Part shown: piece after piece, positions 22,701-35,830 of the stretch
Layout: every line of letters begins with the position of its first letter
Position numbering within the stretch: position 1 is the first letter of the stretch
Origin: Acheta domesticus
Taxonomy: Eukaryota > Arthropoda > Insecta > Orthoptera > Gryllidae
Reading direction: 5' to 3'
Assembly (NCBI GenBank): GCA_031308135.1
Contig: JAHLJT010004567.1
Location: 33,546,213 to 33,610,212, forward strand
DNA length: 64,000 nucleotides
Notes under the pieces: generated by a model
Seen by the model: only the letters and a program-made list of their open reading frames with translations
Told to the model about the DNA's origin: nothing
The model's database searches: none
Made by a program: the position numbers and the translations under genes

Positions 22701-23560
22701 TAGAGGCAGGCGGGAGAGTGGCCGGGAATGGGGAACGGGGTGGGTAATGGCGAGGCAGAGGTGTTGGCGGGGGTGGGGTGAAGGCGTGAATAGGGATGGG
22801 GAGGAGGCATGGATAGGGGTGGGGTGGAGGCGTAGGTAAAGGTGGGTGGGAGGCGTGGGTAGGGGTGGGGTGGTGGCGGGGATAGGGGTGGGGTGGAGGC
22901 GTGGATAGGGGTAGGGTGGAGGAGTACGTAAGGGTGAGGGAGGAGGCGTGGATAAGAGTGGGGTGGAGGCGTGGATAAGAGTGGGGTGGAGGCGTGGATA
23001 AGAGTGGGGTGGAGGCGTGGATAAGAGTGGGGTGGAGGCGTGGATAAAGGCGGGGTGGAGGCGTAGGTAAAGGTGTGCTGGAGGCGTAGGTAAGGTAGGG
23101 GTGGAGACGTGGGTAGGGGTGGGGTGGAGGGCTAGGTAGGGGTGGGGTGGAGGCGTGTATAGGGATGGGGTGGAGGCATGGATAGGGGTGGGGTGGAGGC
23201 GTTGGTAAGGGTGGGCTGGAGGAGTAGGTAAAGGAGGGGTGGAGGTGTGGATAGGAGTGGGTGGAGGCGAGGATAGGAGCGGGGTGGAGGCGTAGGTAAG
23301 GGTGGGGTGGGGGCATGGGATAAGGGTGAGGTGGAGGCGTGAATAGGGGTAGGGTAGAGGCATAGGTAAGGGTAGAGTGGAGGCGTGGGTAGGTATGGGG
23401 TGGAGGCGTGGGTTGGGTTGGGATGGAGGTGTGGTCAGGGATGGATTTGGTCAGGGCTTGTATAGAATTGGGGTAGAAGTGTGGGCAGGGATGCAATGAA
23501 GTGGGCAAGGCGAGGTGGAGGCGTGCGGGGAGTGGGGTTGAGTCGTGGGTAAGAGAGTAA
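22700..23560. repeat. 23-bp G-rich minisatellite
   Basis: Units of 23 bp based on GTGGATAAGAGTGGGGTGGA plus GGC are near-perfect at about 22948-23045 and drift on both sides. Since 23 is not a multiple of three, the same repeat is read in every frame. That explains the three overlapping Pro/His/Thr-rich minus-strand frames (up to 423 residues), which are therefore not genes. The GGGG/GGTGG runs could form G-quadruplexes. Confidence 0.9.
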
Positions 23561-23900
23561 CGTGATTGAGGGAATTGGGGAGGGGCAGGCTGGTGAAGTG
23601 TGAGCGCGGTGGCTGGGAGCATGTGTGAGACGGGAGGGTTTAGAGCGGGGCGGAGGGGAGGTGAGGGTGGAGGAGGAGGTGGAGTCGGGAGGGAAGGCGG
23701 GCGGTGAGGGCGGGGCCGGCTTGCCCACACATCAAACGGCGCCGCAACGAGCTGCTAATCCCCGCAGCGGCCTTGCTGCAGCGCAGCCTCGCCTCGCCTC
23801 GCATCGCCCCTTACAGCTCCCAGAGGCTGAGCTCTGCGATCCACCTCTCTCATCCCTCTCCTCTCCCCCCCACACTTCTCTAACTTTTCCTCCTTTACAC
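23561..23900. other. GC-rich flank of the minisatellite
   Basis: G-rich sequence changes to CpG-rich mixed sequence near 23720-23850, with several CAGC/GCTG steps, then to AT-rich DNA. No coding feature was recognised. Confidence 0.45.
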
Positions 23901-25600
23901 ATGCAGCGCGGTGAAAATATTGTAATCGTGCCAAAAAAAACAGAAAATTTTTACGAATGTGGTGCTTTGAAGTTTTATGCAAACTGGATGTGTTTGTGGG
24001 AGAAACTTTGTGCGACGAGGTTATTTTAATAGTTTTACTCTTTTTGGTGCATCAACCATATGTTTTGTTAATAGGCTTGTTTTTATCAATGTTTCGGTGA
24101 AAATGAGTTTGAAGAATTGATATTTGCGAACATTACGTTATCTACGAAGATTCAAGTAGTTTTCAAATTTTCAATTTAATCGTAGGGATATGTGTCATTC
24201 CATCTTTTGCTTAAAATTGCCTCATGTTCTAAAACGAGCACGTGAGACGTTCTTCACACGTTCCTTATCTTATGCTCAGTATGTGTGTCAAATGAATATT
24301 CATTCCTGTTACACTACCCTGGGAAATTTGGCATCTGCAGTTCGATCAACAGTTTCAACCACCATATGCAAGCTTATATGTCTAGAAAACCTTTGTAATC
24401 TTGCCATTTAATTTCTTGCTCAATATTACTTACTATTTTTTGTAAATGAATTTGGCAGTTCAATCTTTTCCAATCCCTCGCATATTTCTTCCGTTGTAGG
24501 AAGTTATATAATGCTGAAATGGAAATCGACGATATTTTTACGAACAAAATCATAATGTAGGTCCCTCATTCCGAAAAAGTGGATTATTCTTATTCCTTTT
24601 TGTAGTAAATTACTCTCTTTAACTCGTTGATAAGTCACAATCCACGATTTGTAGGTGCTTTATACCAAACTAGTGGTGCTACAACAGCACTTACTTTCCC
24701 GTATTAGAGGAAACAGCTAAGTAGTACTGTAATATTGCACTTTATGCGCTACTAACATCTTCGCTTGGAACTCACTATTTCCATTGCAGTGTTGTCAGAA
24801 CTATGTGAATTCTACAACTTCACAAAAATAGAATGCAAAAGTTTTGTAACCATGAATTGGAAAAAGAAGCCTGATACCCTGGAAATATAGAAATGCCTTC
24901 CATTGGGCCATGATTAGGGAAGAGTATTTTAAAACCATGCAACAAATTCTCTACTAACTACAAATGGTACAGCATTTGGTGCAAAACTAAATATTTGCCT
25001 GCAAATATCAACATAAATTAGACAATTATAACTCCTTTTCATACAGCTCCATTAGGTCACAACAATGACACTAATTCACAGATATTCGCGAGCGCAAAGT
25101 GAATTCCATTGTTGAAGACTCTGCATTGTCGCTATTCTGAGAGCTATTAATTCTTTTTACTTATTTCAAATATTTCAAAATAAACAATTTCTAAAATATT
25201 AATGTGTAAGTCTATAACAAAGTTCGAATGTAAGAAACGAAGAAAGAAATAATATACAAAATTGCACATTCTAATTTACGACGCATCCAGCTGTCCGAAG
25301 CGCAGTAAATTTACAGCGGCCTATTACGTTTGTCACAAAATTAAAGAAAAACTACTCGTATTTTGAAAAAATTAAGCATGACCGTATTTATTTTATTTAT
25401 TTGTCAAAAAACAGAAACAGAATGGCACAGACTTTCCCGTATTAGTTTTCTATTTTCCTGGGTCTTCGCTAGCTATTCGGAATTGCCACATACTCTTTCT
25501 TGCCAGCTACCATCTGTCTCGCCAAAAGTACATTTTTTTGTCATTTTCTTAATTTTTCGGTTTCCTATTGGTAGAACAGAAACGTTAATTTTAGAATATT
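23901..25600. other. AT-rich stretch, nothing recognised
   Basis: Only short unrecognised open frames, such as 24190-24411 and 25363-25602. Confidence 0.5.
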
Positions 25601-25639
25601 AAAGAACACAAAAACCTAGCCGTAAATGGCAATTTTCTT

Positions 25640-26600
25640 TTAAAAATTATATGCCGTTTAAGAGAAAATGGCGTTTTAGCACTACTAAAAATGCGAAATT
25701 TGAAGCTCATTTTCACAGAAAATTTTTGAGTTTTCAAAATACTTTATTTGAAGTTATTTGAAGCACTTACACTCACAAATATAATCATCTTTACAAATTG
25801 CGGATAATGTGCATATTCAAGATGTGAGAGATCTTTCAAAAAATTTACATTTATATAATTTTTGAAAAAAACAAAAAAAAACTCAAAATAAACTTCACTC
25901 TATACTAATGAGTGTAATTAGCACTATCCGTTACAAAAGTTTCAAGAAAAAAATTGCAGCCATATACGAGAAAATGACGTTTGAGCATTTCTGAAAATGC
26001 CGAAATTTGAGCTACTTTTCACAGAAAACGGTAGTGTTTTCGAGAAACTTTACTTGACATTATTTAAAGCATATATACTCGAAAATATAATAATGTAAAA
26101 AAATCGCCGATAATGTAAATATTAACGACGTGAGAGACAAGTAAAAAAAATTACATTTTGGTAATTTTTGAAAAAACCAACCTAAAGACCAAAATGTTTT
26201 TTATGTCATTGATAGAGTACATTTACCACTATCCCTACCAAAAGTTTAAAGAAAAAATTTGGAGCCGTTTTTGAGAAAATTTTGTTTTTGTAATTTTTTA
26301 AAATTGCACATATTGCACGCAATATTGCACGAAAACTACCAAAATTGTGAAAAACATTTACATGACCTTTATTAAAGAACTCAATATGCAGAACAAATTT
26401 GATTTGAAGAAAAAATCTCTATCTTCAATTTTGTAGTTGGAGAAAGACGCCGAAAAAAATTCAAACTTTCACAATTTTCGAAACTTCAGAGCTGTACGTG
26501 AAAATCGGACCTATGCCATGTTAAAAAGTGTATTTTCCTCTATTCATACAAGAAATTTAAAGAAAAAATTTGGAGCCGTTTTTGAGAAAATGTTGAAAAT
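25640..26600 (+). repeat. Degenerate direct repeats of about 306 bp
   Basis: The motif GAGAAAAT, usually preceded by a GCCGTTT-like or GCCATAT-like block, recurs at 25662, 25968, 26273 and 26584, spaced 306, 305 and 311 bp. Between them the order of blocks is kept: GCGAAATTTGA, TTTTCACAGAAAA, an AAACTTTACTTGACATTATT-like block, and AAAAGTTT.AAGAAAAAA. The copies are old, and similarity falls from the first pair to the later ones. It looks like a former satellite or an element with internal tandem repeats. Confidence 0.65.
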
Positions 26601-26780
26601 CCCCGGGGGCTTCATATAAAGTACCCCCAAATTTTAAAGAATCTTTTTCAAAATCACAAAGCTTCGACTAGAATCAGATCGACTGAGGAATATCAATTTT
26701 GAAGAAAATCGACCGAACGGTTTAGGCGCTAGCGTTGACCACAGACGGACAGACGGACGGAATGCCGTCAATCGATTTTT
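26590..26780 (+). repeat. Interspersed repeat with ACAGACGGACAG run
   Basis: Reads CTTCATATAAAGTACCCCCAAA, a diverged middle with ATATCAATTTTGAAGAAAAT, ACGGTTTAGGCGCTAGCG and then a GACGGACAGACGGACGG run. A second copy lies in reverse at 61390-61660. The element type is unknown. Confidence 0.6.
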
Positions 26781-27640
26781 AAGTATAAAGAAGCAACAAA
26801 TCATGGATTTTGACCACACCACGAGATAGAGGATTTTTTTTCTTAATTTAGCAACTGGTGTTATCCACTTATTCGTTTTCACGGCCCGGCAATTAATTTT
26901 TTTCCGCCGAAAATTGGCCATTTTTTCGCGCAGTATTACATAACTTTCCCTATACTACGTATATCACTCCGTGTATACGTACGTATACGGGAAAGTAAAA
27001 ATTGGTTTATGGGAATTGGTTGCGAGAAATTGATTTCCGTCCTTCTGTGAACAACGTTAACGTTACACTAGCTACTAACTAATGTAAGGATTTTCATGAA
27101 CTCATATTTTTCTTTGTATCTGATGGGCGATGCGACCCTTTGAATTTGTAACACATATTTTGAATTTTTGAATAACTTTACACGAAATCTCAAGGACATT
27201 TTCAAAATTATTTGAAATGTGGCTGTACATTTTTTCTTTAACTTTTTTCCCCCAGACGGGGCAAATTGGGTCGGATTTTAGTTTAATTTTTTGCATTTTC
27301 GAAAATTGCAAAAACTGACAATTTTTCGACATTTTCTTACAAATACAAATATGAAACTATACATTTTTTCTTAAGGAAATCAGTTCTTCCAAAAGGTATC
27401 TTTAAATAAGTTCATGTGTAATTAAAAAAAAATTGTGTTATTCTGCGAGAAATATAGGCCATTTTAAGAACGATAATTTCAGAAGAACGGCTCAAAACGT
27501 TTGTTTAAATTTTTTCTCAGACAGCAAATACTTGTATAAAAATGTTTCAGGTCCGATTTTCAGTGAATGCTCTTAATTTTTGAAAAATACAGGAGTTTCA
27601 ATTTTTCTGTGTCTGCCTACAACTACAATAATCAGTAGTG
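26781..27640 (-). repeat. Inverted, diverged copies of the neighbouring repeat blocks
   Basis: Read in reverse, 27100-27330 contains GCAATTTTCGAAAATGCAA, AAAATCCGACCCAATTTG and AAAGTTAAAGAAAAAATGTA, matching block order at 26430-26570. The 27480-27600 part shares TCCGATTTTCAGTGAA-like sequence. Similarity is low and partly due to A/T runs. Confidence 0.4.
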
Positions 27641-27920
27641 CGATATCTGTTATTTGTTTATTTGTATTGTTTTGTATTACTTGTTCCTAGTAAAATTGAT
27701 TCTTATTGGATTAGAATCGATACTTAGTAGAGGATTGTGGATTGTCGAACAAGTTTGTTTGATGGGAACATTTCTGCGGGTTAAAGTCGTATTACGTTTT
27801 ATCGCATAATCGTTACAAATAATGCAAGGGAGTAAGTGCTATTGTAGTTCCTGTAGTCCTGGCTAGTGAATATTTTTTGGAAGCTGGTGTTGCTGTCGTT
27901 GATTATTATTTTTATTCTAT
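27641..27920. other. AT-rich spacer
   Basis: No feature recognised. Confidence 0.5.
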
Positions 27921-27924
27921 CCCT

Positions 27925-28035
27925 TGACATCTCTCATTCTCTCTCTTCACTCTCTCGTTCCACCTCGGCTCTTGCTCTCTCTCCTACTACCTAATCCGCT
28001 CTCTCTCTCTCTCCTGCTCTCTCTCTCGCCGCCGC
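27925..28035. repeat. CT-rich pyrimidine tract
   Basis: CTCTCT runs with CCT interruptions directly upstream of the large GC minisatellite. Confidence 0.85.
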
Positions 28036-28147
28036 TGACTCTTAGTACGTTGGCCCAAACCCGTCAGTCCCACCAGCAACCTGAACCCGCTGATCGACCC
28101 TATCTGTCAGCGTGCGCTACGCTGTTCGCGATCGCGCTGCGGTATCT

Positions 28148-28151
28148 CCCA

Positions 28152-28180
<29 letters not shown>
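28148..28180. repeat. (CCG)n trinucleotide run
   Basis: About ten CCG/GCC units between the CT-rich tract and the 9-bp minisatellite. Confidence 0.9.
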
Positions 28181-28184
<4 letters not shown>

Positions 28185-28229
28185 GCCCGAGGCGACACGT
28201 GCCGTTCGCTCGTCTGTCCGCGGCAGAGG

Positions 28230-29248
<1,019 letters not shown>

Positions 29249-30400
29249 CCGTCAGCGCGTGGCAAATTTGCACCATTGTGCTGCGAGTGCGCGGAGGGAG
29301 GGCAGGGGCCACGCGGCGGTGGCGCTACGCAGTGGAAGCGAGGAGGTGGTGGCGGACGAACAGAAGTCTGTGGAGGGAACGGAAGGACGACGTCGGAGGG
29401 TGAGGGAACGAGGGTGGGAAATGGTGAGGGGGGGTGTATGAGGAGGGAGGGCGGGCGGGGAGAATGGAAGGGCAAGGCTTTGGACAAAGGCCTCTGTTCA
29501 GAAGCAAGAGGAACGGAAACGGAAGAGGAGGCGATGGCGGAGACTGGATTGAGCAGACGCAGGGGACCAGTAGACAGAGGTAGGGAGGGGTTGGTGCTAG
29601 CTGTAGTGGAAGAGGAGAAGACGGCTTAGACTCTGAGGTAGAAAGAGGTACAGTTATCTACAGGAGCTGAGCGGCGGCAATGATAGGGAATGGATGGTTG
29701 TAGCGTCGTCTGAGACATGGGGTTAAGAGGCAGGCGGGGTGACGGAGGAAGCGGGAATTAGGGCGGTGTGAGCGGCGGGGAGGTGATGGGGTGAGGAGAG
29801 GGAGTGCAGGAGAGACAGGGGCAGCGCGAGCGGTGTGGGCGGGGCGCAGGGGCGGCAGAGTCGACGGCAGCAGCGGTGTGGGGCCAACGTCAGCGGCAGC
29901 GGCCAAGGCACGCCGGGCGGGGGCGGGGGGCAGGGCTCCTTTTTAAGAGGCCCCGCGCAGCGCCGCAGGAGGAAAGCCCACGTGTGCGCCTAATGCCGCC
30001 CCATTGTTTCCCCGGACTCCATTACTGCTCCATCAGAACGAGAGTCGAGTTTCGGCGTCGGCGCTTCTCCTCGTCCTCGCCCTGCCCTTCTTTCTCCGCC
30101 CCGCCCTTCCCCTCCTCGTCCCTCCCTGCCCCGCACCTCCCCGCCTCGTCCCGCTCCGTCCCGCCCCGCCCCGCCTCGCCCCGTCACGCTCACCACTCGG
30201 TCGGTCAGTTTGGGCATGCCACGCCCCCTCCATCTGCCTCGTCCCCGCCCCCGACGCCCCGTTCCCAAGCTGGAAGACTGCGCCCAGGAGCGCTATTGTT
30301 ACATCTGCAGGACCTCGCGCAGGCAGATGCTGCACGGCGGAAGCAGCATGCCCCGCAGGACAGTCGCGAGGCCAAGAAAACAAACGGTTTCAAGAAACGT
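29249..30400. other. GC-rich block with strand switch from G-rich to C-rich
   Basis: The plus strand is G-rich to about 29930 and C-rich from about 30050 to 30260 (CCGCCCCGCC-type runs). Open frames up to 217 residues overlap on both strands with low-complexity translations. No domain was recognised, so no gene is called. Confidence 0.5.
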
Positions 30401-31590
30401 GATACATTTTGCGACTTTTACTACGGGTTATTTTTAAAATTTGCTTGCGAAGAATAGGAAAACTGATTTACAATGTCCACGTATTTACAATGAAAGTTAA
30501 AGTTCTGATATTTTAATGTTCAAACATATCGCTGTTTTTAAATTTTGATTGTTGTGAAAAATGGTTTGAAATGACCAAATGTTGATGAGAGTGAAGGAAC
30601 TATCTGTCATGCTAGTACGATAGGTTTCACAAAGACAATCTAGTAAAATTACAATTAAGATAATACGCTCATTACTTGCCTTATAGTGGTAAGCTAATTT
30701 TTCTACAATGTCACACGTTGAGTTGATATTCATTCATACTCTCAAGTTGAAACGATTTATTTCTTGATTTTTATATTTGATTTTGTTTTGTGTACTTTTA
30801 GTTTTGAATTATTGTGGGGCACTATATGACATGTTTAAATCAAATATTGAGTTAGTGTTTGTAATTTAAATTTAAATTTGAGAATGTCTTTAATATGAAG
30901 AGTAATTTTAACTAGGGAAAACGTGAGGAATGTTAATGCTTGATGAATGAAACATTGAAATGTAGATCGCCAAATAAAGCGAAAGAGATCAAAAGGCGGG
31001 GAAAAGAGCTAGCTTCTTTTAAACATGCACAGAAGAAGCAAAATGTAAATGAAAATGTAAATGACATTTACATTCTAAATTCTGTCGTTCTTCCTGTTGG
31101 AGATAAAAAGAAAAGACAAAAGTTAGGCTCATTTATAATAGATACAACAGTATGCTTAGTATGCTTGTAAGTTTTTGAAGTGCCATTCAAAGAAAATGGA
31201 GGGATTACGCCAAATTTTCAACATGATCACTATTATCATATTCAAGAAAAGAAGGAAGAATGAAAGAAGGAAGGTAGAAAGACATTACACAAATTAAATT
31301 AAACAGAATCTATAATGACTACTTGACAGCTCTTTGAACTTTCTGACATATTTGTAAAAGAGAGTATTGTTTAATGAAGAAAGAAGTAATTATAATAATT
31401 TTCTTCCTCTGTTAAATGACTAAAATCGCAGTGAAGCAATGCTCCCAATTTGGTACGTAGCATTAATTTGCATATAATCACGGAAACTGTAACACACAGA
31501 CTGTTAAACAAAATGGGGGATCTGGACTTCAGCAATATAATCCATCAAAGGACACTAGAACCTCATTCGGTCCGGTATTATACATAGAAG
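30401..31590. other. AT-rich stretch with a small palindrome
   Basis: Contains the perfect palindrome AATGTAAATGACATTTACATT minus its outer bases near 31053-31073 (arms AATGTAAATG and its complement). A 76-residue frame (30940-31170) is rich in Lys/Asn and unrecognised. Confidence 0.45.
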
Positions 31591-31599
31591 GCTCGGTAT

Positions 31600-31795
31600 A
31601 ATCTTGGATCCGCTGCGAACTAATTGTCAACCGGCTCTTACTGCGAGCTCAATAGCAACATTCCCGACGACTAATCGCTCGGTCAGATCCAGAGGCTCTG
31701 CGTCGAGGACACGCTGCGCATGCGCGCCGCCCTGCACTGCGCCAAACGCCCGCCCGAGCGCTGCCTCCGCACATTGGGCCCATGTTCGCGAACTG
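31600..31795. other. Small CpG-rich patch
   Basis: CpG-rich sequence including GCGCATGCGCGCCGCC. Frames on both strands are open over it; neither has a known domain. Confidence 0.35.
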
Positions 31796-32200
31796 AATGG
31801 ACAAAAAAAATCTTTAGACCAGTTCACGAATCGTAACTCCGAGACCGTGCGACCGATCTTCATGAAAGTTGGCACTTCTACGTGCTTTTTCACCCAGAAG
31901 GTTTATGTGCTGTTAATTCTGTCGTAACTCCACTACATGGAGCTGTAGAACAAAATTAAATATTTAGTCAAACGCAATCTGCAACACAGTCGGCTGGCTG
32001 TTGAATCTATATCGTTAAATAACTCTTAAACAGTGCGTTCTAGAGTCTTAAAAACTAAAATTTTGGGGCGAAAGGTCTCAAAGAAACGTTTCTCACACCG
32101 TAATCTACAGCATGAGCTCTTCTTGAACATTCTATTACATTGTTATTGGTCCGGCGCTTCCCGATATTACCTCATTTGGTCAGAAAAGTGCAGAATCTGC
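31796..32200. other. AT-rich stretch, possible old repeat
   Basis: The phrase GACCGATCTTCATGAAAGTTGGCAC at 31850-31874 resembles a motif common in degenerate arthropod repeats. No second copy was found in this window, so no family is assigned. Confidence 0.25.
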
Positions 32201-32209
32201 AACTAAATG

Positions 32210-32315
32210 TGAATGAGAGGGACAGAGAGCGGCAGAGACAGAGACATACAGAAAAAGACAGCCAGAGTCAGGGAGGGAGGGAGAGAGAGTGAGGAAGGAA
32301 GATGGCAGGGGAAAG
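32210..32315. repeat. Purine-rich GA tract
   Basis: AGAGAGGGACAGAG-type repeats, G/A-rich on the plus strand. Confidence 0.8.
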
Positions 32316-32799
32316 GGATAAGGACGGAACATAGTCTGCCGGTTTTTCCTAGTATGAAGATAAACTAAAGTAAAGTAAAACCTCCTATCTTCATTTACGT
32401 ACATTCTTATGGGGTAGCAGATAATTTAGTGGTAAAACTTTCTATTTACATTTCCATCTTCAATAATGATTTTGAATAACTACTCGTAAATATTCACTTA
32501 GACGTTACTTTAAATATTTTAGATATATTTACAGTAGATTTCAAAGAAGATCAGCTCGATTTGGATAAACGGAAATTCAGATTCGACAAATCTTATTAAT
32601 TTAGTTTAAAACGCTTCAGACATAACTAGCAAGTGGAAATAATTAACTTCAAGTATTAATAACCATAAAGGAAGTTAAATAAACACAGAATACACAGAAC
32701 ATTAAAAATTACATTAAAAAGTAAAAATTAAATTCTGTTATTTCAAGCTTAGGCTGTGTAAAATATGTCATGTAATTTTTTTCGAAAAGTTGGATAGGA
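32316..32799. other. AT-rich stretch, nothing recognised
   Basis: No recognised feature. Confidence 0.5.
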
Positions 32800-33155
32800 T
32801 ATTAAACATTCAATTCAATTAAGCCTTGTTTACAAAGGTCAAAACTCACGTTATCAGGCTTGCTCTTTCACGCCACGCTTTTTTCACCCATCTAGCAGAG
32901 AAAGCAGGTATCACCTGACGATGAAACAAGCGATTTAAATTTTGCACAGAGGCTCCTTTTAGGCCTAAGGAACTTTTCCATGCAATACATCTACAACATG
33001 GGACAATCGGCTTTACTTCCCCTCCGAAGGAAGGCGTACGCAGAATTTTTTCGCCCTTAAAAGTCCACGGATTCGATCGGGTTTGAAGCCACCCACTTAA
33101 TAAAACCAGCCCGTCACGCTAGCCGTTATACCACCGAAGCCGTCGAAACATTCGT
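32800..33155 (-). mobile_element. tRNA-derived SINE (family D), copy 1
   Basis: In reverse the head reads GGTGGTATAACGGCTAGCGT with a B-box-like GGCTTCAAACC (33080-33090). The body has GTGGACTTTTAAGGGCGAAAA, CTGCGTACGCCTTCC and TCCCATGTTGTAGATGTATT. The tail is TTAATTGAATTGAATG at 32806-32822. It shares block order with the copy at 54225-54535. Confidence 0.7.
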
Positions 33156-33610
33156 TTAATTCCACCTCGGAATACTTGAATTTGTACGGTGTTGTTTTAA
33201 TGGATGTTTGCAAGTGTCCCCGACGTTGCAGAAAAGTATTTTATTTTTTACTGACACGCTATAGCTCTTTATTGCCTTCGATTCGGACCTAGATATAGAC
33301 TGCTTAGCTTCTCTGGATCGAAATGATCATGGTTAATTGGGAAATATGAAAACAGTTGAATGATGCCACGCATTATGTTATAGAGGAAATTTCGGGAGGA
33401 AAATGTGAAAAGACAAACTGATTCAAATTTACATCTAGTTAATTAGTAAATAAGTAAATCTAAATCAATAAAAGTAGATAAAAAATAAAATTATTTATGT
33501 ATCACAGGCGTTAACTGGGTCTAATGATCTCGGGCATATAAATCCCTCGAGCATTTTGTCGCCTCTCGATCATTAGAACCCTTACAACTTCCTTGGTGCG
33601 TAAATAACTA
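33156..33610. other. AT-rich stretch, nothing recognised
   Basis: No recognised feature. Confidence 0.5.
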
Positions 33611-33835
33611 TTGTGCGTCCTTTCTGCGTGGTTGCGACCCGCTGTGCGCCGCCGTCGCCGCCGCCGCTTCTGCTCCGGAGAACAGCGAGGGGCTTCGCCT
33701 GAGCTTTTGTGTCGCTTTTGGGCGGCACCGCCCCGCCGCGGGAGGCCCCGCGTGGACTTGTGTGGTTGGCTCAGGAGCTAATCGCAACGGAAACTGCCGG
33801 CGCAAAGGGGCACCGAATACCAGTAGAGCTTAATG
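33611..33835. other. CpG-rich patch
   Basis: Contains GCCGCCGTCGCCGCCGCCGC and GGAGCTAATCGCAACGG (33774-33790). The short minus-strand frame 33608-33805 is Ala/Arg-rich and unrecognised. Confidence 0.4.
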
Positions 33836-34480
33836 GGCTTTGAAGTGAATCATTGGGCAGAGTAAAATTGACCTCTTTGGAATGGAGGTTGAATCCAGGT
33901 CAAATACAACCGACTTTTGAGGATAGCCTCTTAAGATACTGTAACTGCGGAAGTGGATTTATAAATATCACTCGAATCATTTTTTCTTGATTTTGTAATC
34001 TGAGAGAATTAAAGATTTATTGTATATTTTCATTGGCATTACCTTGATTTTACTTTGCCTTTTTAAGTAGCATGAAACCATTGATGAGACTGTAGCATAT
34101 TCTATCTGATAATACATTGATACACGGTGCAGTAAATTAAATAAAAGAAGGTAAACTCTGTGTGAAGACCATGCAATACACAAGCCTAAAACATAACAAC
34201 TATGTGACGACATTTAGCAGATTTTTTGAATAAATTTATTAGAAACATTACATATGATTTTAAATTAACAAATGTTTCTTATTATTATGTTGATAAATAA
34301 TTTTCCGAATTATTTAAAAACGATTAAGACGTTTTACTTTCTTCTCAACAGGAATCGACACTTTACTTCCACTATACATCAAGCAGGTCTTAGAAAATGC
34401 ATCTCCATCGGACAAGGCTGGATTTAGAAACCTTAGACCAGGTCTTCGAATACTAATGCCTGTTAATTCCGCAGCGGCCC
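33836..34480. other. AT-rich stretch, nothing recognised
   Basis: No recognised feature. Confidence 0.5.
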
Positions 34481-34680
34481 TAAGGAAACGCGTTCTCCCT
34501 CCTTAATGGACGCACCACGTGTTGCCCGAGTGTACGGATCGTGGAACCGCCTTCTCCGGCCTCCCGACCTCCTCGAATGCCCTCTCGTGGCCCTGTGGAT
34601 CCGTCACCTGGCTCCACGGAGGGCGCCAACTGATCCAGGAGCATTATGGCCGCCTCGTAATTGAGGGAGCGGCCGGGCCG
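34481..34680. other. GC-rich patch with CTCGTAATTGAGGG
   Basis: Mixed GC-rich sequence leading into the C-rich repeats. The CGCCTCGTAATTGAGGG motif (34651-34667) resembles the TAATT-cored motifs in the islands at 22.5 and 40.5 kb. Confidence 0.4.
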
Positions 34681-34895
34681 CCGCCGCCACCGCCGGCACC
34701 GCCCCCGCCTCCGCTACCGCCTCCCCCGCCCGCCCCCTCCGCCCCCTCCGCCCCCTCCGCCCCCTCCGCCCCCTCCGCCCCCTCCGCCCCCTCCGCCCAC
34801 GCCGCCCCCGCCGCCATCGCCTCCGCTATCGCCAGCGCCTGCGCTTCTGCCTCCACCACCTCCGCTTCCGCCGCCACCGTCTCCGCTACCACCAC

Positions 34896-34932
<37 letters not shown>

Positions 34933-34965
34933 GCTGCCGCTGCCCCCGCCGCCGCGTCGGGTCGG
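34680..34965. repeat. C-rich minisatellite and CCG/CCA trinucleotide repeats
   Basis: A 9-bp unit CCCTCCGCC repeats at about 34733-34800, then (CCG)/(CCA)/(GCT) triplets run to 34965. Frames on both strands (poly-Pro, poly-Gly, poly-Ala) are open over the same bases and are artefacts of composition. Confidence 0.9.
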
Positions 34966-35029
34966 GACGCGGTGCAAACAGCGCGCGGCGCGGCGTGCGA
35001 GGCGGGGCTTAGCCTCGTCACCTCATTAG

Positions 35030-35760
35030 GCGCACAGCCCTGCCCCTGCCTCGCCCCGCCTTCGCCCCAGACACCGCCCACCCCTCGCCACGGCCACTCC
35101 CCCGACTACACCCACGCAGCCGCCGTCACCGCTCGTCCTGCTCGTCACGCCCCTTGCAGCCCTGGCCCCGCTACCGCCAAGCCCCGCCCGTCTCGCCTCG
35201 CCTTCGCCCCACACACCGCACACACCACGCTCTGGGCCTTGCACCCACGCAGCCGCCTTCACCACGCCACGGCTTCGTCTCGCCTTCAACCCTGCTGTCC
35301 CCGCTCGTCCTGATCGTCACGCCTCTTACAGCCCTGACCCCGCCCCGCCTCGCCCTGTCCTCGCCTTCGCTCCACACACCGCACACACCACGCCTTGGCC
35401 CTTGCACCCACGCAGCTACTTTCGCCACGCCCCGGCTCTGCCTCCCTTTCAATCTTGCCGTCCCCGCTCGTCCTGCTCGTAGCGCCCCTTACAGCCCTGG
35501 CCCCGCTACCGTCACGCCACGCCCCGTCTCGCCACACACCGCAGACATAACGCCTTGGCACTTGCACCCACACAGTTACCTTCGCCACACCCCGGTTCTG
35601 CCTCGCCTTCAACCCTGCCGCCCCTGCCTCCCACTCGACACGGCACCGGCCCCGCCACTGCCCCAGACACAACCTACACCACGCTATGACACAGTTCTGC
35701 CTCTCCCAGCCTGTCCCCGTCTTCCCCTCGGACGCCGCTTGTGCCATGCCGCCCTCGCAC
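35030..35760. repeat. C-rich tandem repeat of about 165-172 bp
   Basis: GCTCGTCCTG anchors units at 35131, 35303 and 35466. Each unit holds CACGCC, ACAGCCCTG or GCAGCCCTG, CCACACACCGCA, a GCACCCACGCAG-like block, CGCCACGCC and CTCGCCTTCAACC-like blocks. A partial unit precedes and another follows. Overlapping open frames of up to 264 residues are composition artefacts. Confidence 0.8.
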
Positions 35761-35830
35761 ACTCCATGCCGACCTCTCCGCCGACCTCGTCTAGGTTGAG
35801 CCCGCGTTTAACCCTAGCTACATATCAACG

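Noticed and set aside
22305..23730. Minus-strand frames of 352 and 423 residues
   Set aside because: Products of the 23-bp minisatellite read in several frames.
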